From: DASZZY01 sp036260395
GTDB lineage: Bacteria; Actinomycetota; UBA4738; CALAEC01
Direction: 5' to 3'
Length of the DNA: 21,389 nt
NCBI GenBank assembly: GCA_036260395.1
Contig: DASZZY010000128.1
Span: 1 to 21,389 of the forward strand
Shown: in pieces, positions 20,617 to 21,389 of the stretch
How positions within the stretch are numbered: the first letter of the stretch is position 1
Layout of the letters: each line of letters opens with the position of its first letter
Position numbers and translations under genes: made by a program
The notes under the pieces: model-generated
What the model was told of the DNA's origin: nothing
What the model saw: the letters and a program-made list of their open reading frames with translations, nothing else
Database searches by the model: none

Positions 20617-20622
20617 ATCCTA
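20617..20622 (-). promoter_or_regulatory. -10 element (TAGGAT) of the RsbU-like gene
   Basis: TAGGAT on the minus strand overlaps the TAG stop of the upstream ureohydrolase gene and lies 7 nt before the ATG at 20609. This supports a leaderless transcript separate from the upstream gene. Confidence 0.6.
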
Positions 20623-21389
20623 GCCGCTCCGCGCCGCCACGCCCGCGGCGAACTCGAGCAGGCACGACGCGGCCACGAGCGACGTGGCCCCCGCAGGGTC
20701 GCGCTCGGGGTCGATCTCCACCAGGTCGAGGGCCCGGACCGCCGGGTGCGCCCCGCAGCGGCGGGCCGCCCGCCGGAGGTCCCACGGCGCCAGGCCGCCC
20801 GGGCGAGCGCCGGGACAGGCCGGCGCGAACGCCGCGTCGAGCACGTCGAGGTCGAGGTCAACGTAGACGGCGCCGGCCCGGGCGGCCAGGGTGTCCAGCG
20901 CCTCGCCGATCACCGCGTCGATGCCCCGGTCCCGGACGCGCTCGACCCCGACGATCCCCACGCCGGCCGCGCCGGCGTCGGCCAGGTAGGTCGGCGAGTT
21001 GGCAAAGGACTGGATGCCGACCTGCACGATGTTCCTCCCCGGGAGGCCGTCCTCGACGAGCGCCCGGACCGGGTTCCCGTTCGTCATCCCCCGATCGGTG
21101 GCCCGGAAGTCGACGTGGGCGTCGAGCGTGAGCAGGGCCACCGCGTCGAGGTCTGGACCGACGCCGCGGACGCCGGGGCGCGTGACGCTGTTGTCGCCCC
21201 CCAGCACCACGACCACGTCCGCGTCCGCCAGGGCCCGCCCGATCGCCGAGGCGACCGGCTCGAGGGCCTCCTCGGGCCGGGCGTCGGCCACGGTGAGGTC
21301 GCCGTGGTCCGCGACCGCCACGGCGCGGATGTCGGCCGGGGGGTCGAGCGCCGCGGCGGTGAACCGGTCCAGCGCCCCCCCGGCCGCCG
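20620..21389 (-). CDS. Arginase/agmatinase-family ureohydrolase (5' end beyond window)
   Basis: The frame is open for 255 codons up to the window edge; about 50 N-terminal residues are probably missing. Ureohydrolase metal motifs are visible: DAHVDFR (the Asp-x-His-x-Asp site), YVDLDLDVLDAAFAPACPG (the second Asp pair), and LVEIDPERD for the conserved Glu. The first metal motif, normally GGDHS, reads GGDNS, so the usual His ligand is Asn. The sequence TNGNPVRALVEDG and the lack of an obvious arginine-binding loop leave the substrate open between agmatine, formimidoylglutamate and other guanidino compounds. A GTG at 21321 could be mistaken for the start, but upstream codons are clearly coding (ALDRFTAAALDPPADIRAV). 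Confidence 0.85.
   Translation of the reverse strand, partial: AAGGALDRFTAAALDPPADIRAVAVADHGDLTVADARPEEALEPVASAIGRALADADVVVVLGGDNSVTRPGVRGVGPDLDAVALLTLDAHVDFRATDRGMTNGNPVRALVEDGLPGRNIVQVGIQSFANSPTYLADAGAAGVGIVGVERVRDRGIDAVIGEALDTLAARAGAVYVDLDLDVLDAAFAPACPGARPGGLAPWDLRRAARRCGAHPAVRALDLVEIDPERDPAGATSLVAASCLLEFAAGVAARSG

Overview
This is about 21.4 kb of very GC-rich, densely packed chromosome. GTG starts are frequent, genes often overlap by 4 bp (GTGA), and several operon-leading genes appear leaderless. Together with the SigB/SigF-type sigma factor, its partner-switching regulators and the MenG-like methyltransferase, this points to an Actinomycetota member, probably a deep-branching or uncultured lineage. 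I cannot place it more precisely. I see no tRNA, rRNA, CRISPR array, insertion sequence or phage gene.

Layout. (A) 1-2202: two sulfite-oxidase-fold molybdenum enzymes on divergent strands. One is a cytosolic 199-residue protein in a minus-strand operon with a small unknown protein and a beta-propeller-like protein cut by the window edge. The other is a membrane protein that joins a four-helix, histidine-bearing (possibly haem b) domain, an internal Tat-like motif and a molybdopterin domain. (B) 2240-4022: an MFS transporter and an unrecognised 201-residue protein. (C) 3956-11757: a molybdenum-cofactor island made of two divergent operons. The leftward operon is mobA-fdhD-moaA-MOT1 molybdate permease. 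To the right are a DUF6457-like gene, then a Mog-XdhC fusion, a MoaD-MoaE fusion, moeA and moaC. In the last four genes every junction is a GTGA overlap. The island covers molybdate uptake, cPMP synthesis, sulfur transfer, adenylation and Mo insertion, guanylylation, and maturation of formate dehydrogenase-type (FdhD) and xanthine/CO dehydrogenase-type (XdhC) enzymes. Those target enzymes are not in the window. (D) 11837-16140: a GlsB/YeaQ-type stress membrane protein with a SigB-like promoter and a strong terminator; a DUF2236/MpaB-like protein, a MenG/UbiE-type methyltransferase and an unknown membrane protein; then an AzgA-like purine permease with its own sigma-70-like promoter. (E) 16137-20609: a general-stress partner-switching locus. 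A leftward operon encodes an RsbV-like STAS protein, a degenerate Bergerat-fold protein, a canonical RsbW-like kinase, a small unknown protein and a second intact Bergerat-fold protein. Rightward are another degenerate Bergerat-fold protein and the SigB/SigF-type sigma factor, then a tiny His-rich membrane protein. A GAF-SpoIIE phosphatase (RsbU-like) converges on the latter. (F) 20620-21389: an arginase/agmatinase-family gene cut by the window edge.

How it fits together. Two promoters of the form GTTT-N16-GGG(T/A)A(T/A) precede the GlsB gene and the His-rich membrane protein. They match the SigB/SigF consensus, so they are likely targets of the sigma factor encoded here. The most distinctive items are the four-protein Bergerat-fold set around one sigma factor, the Mog-XdhC fusion, the MoaD-MoaE fusion with a buried Gly-Gly, the Sec/Tat-type membrane molybdoenzyme, two likely CTG starts in CTGA overlaps, and the recurrent leaderless promoter pattern.
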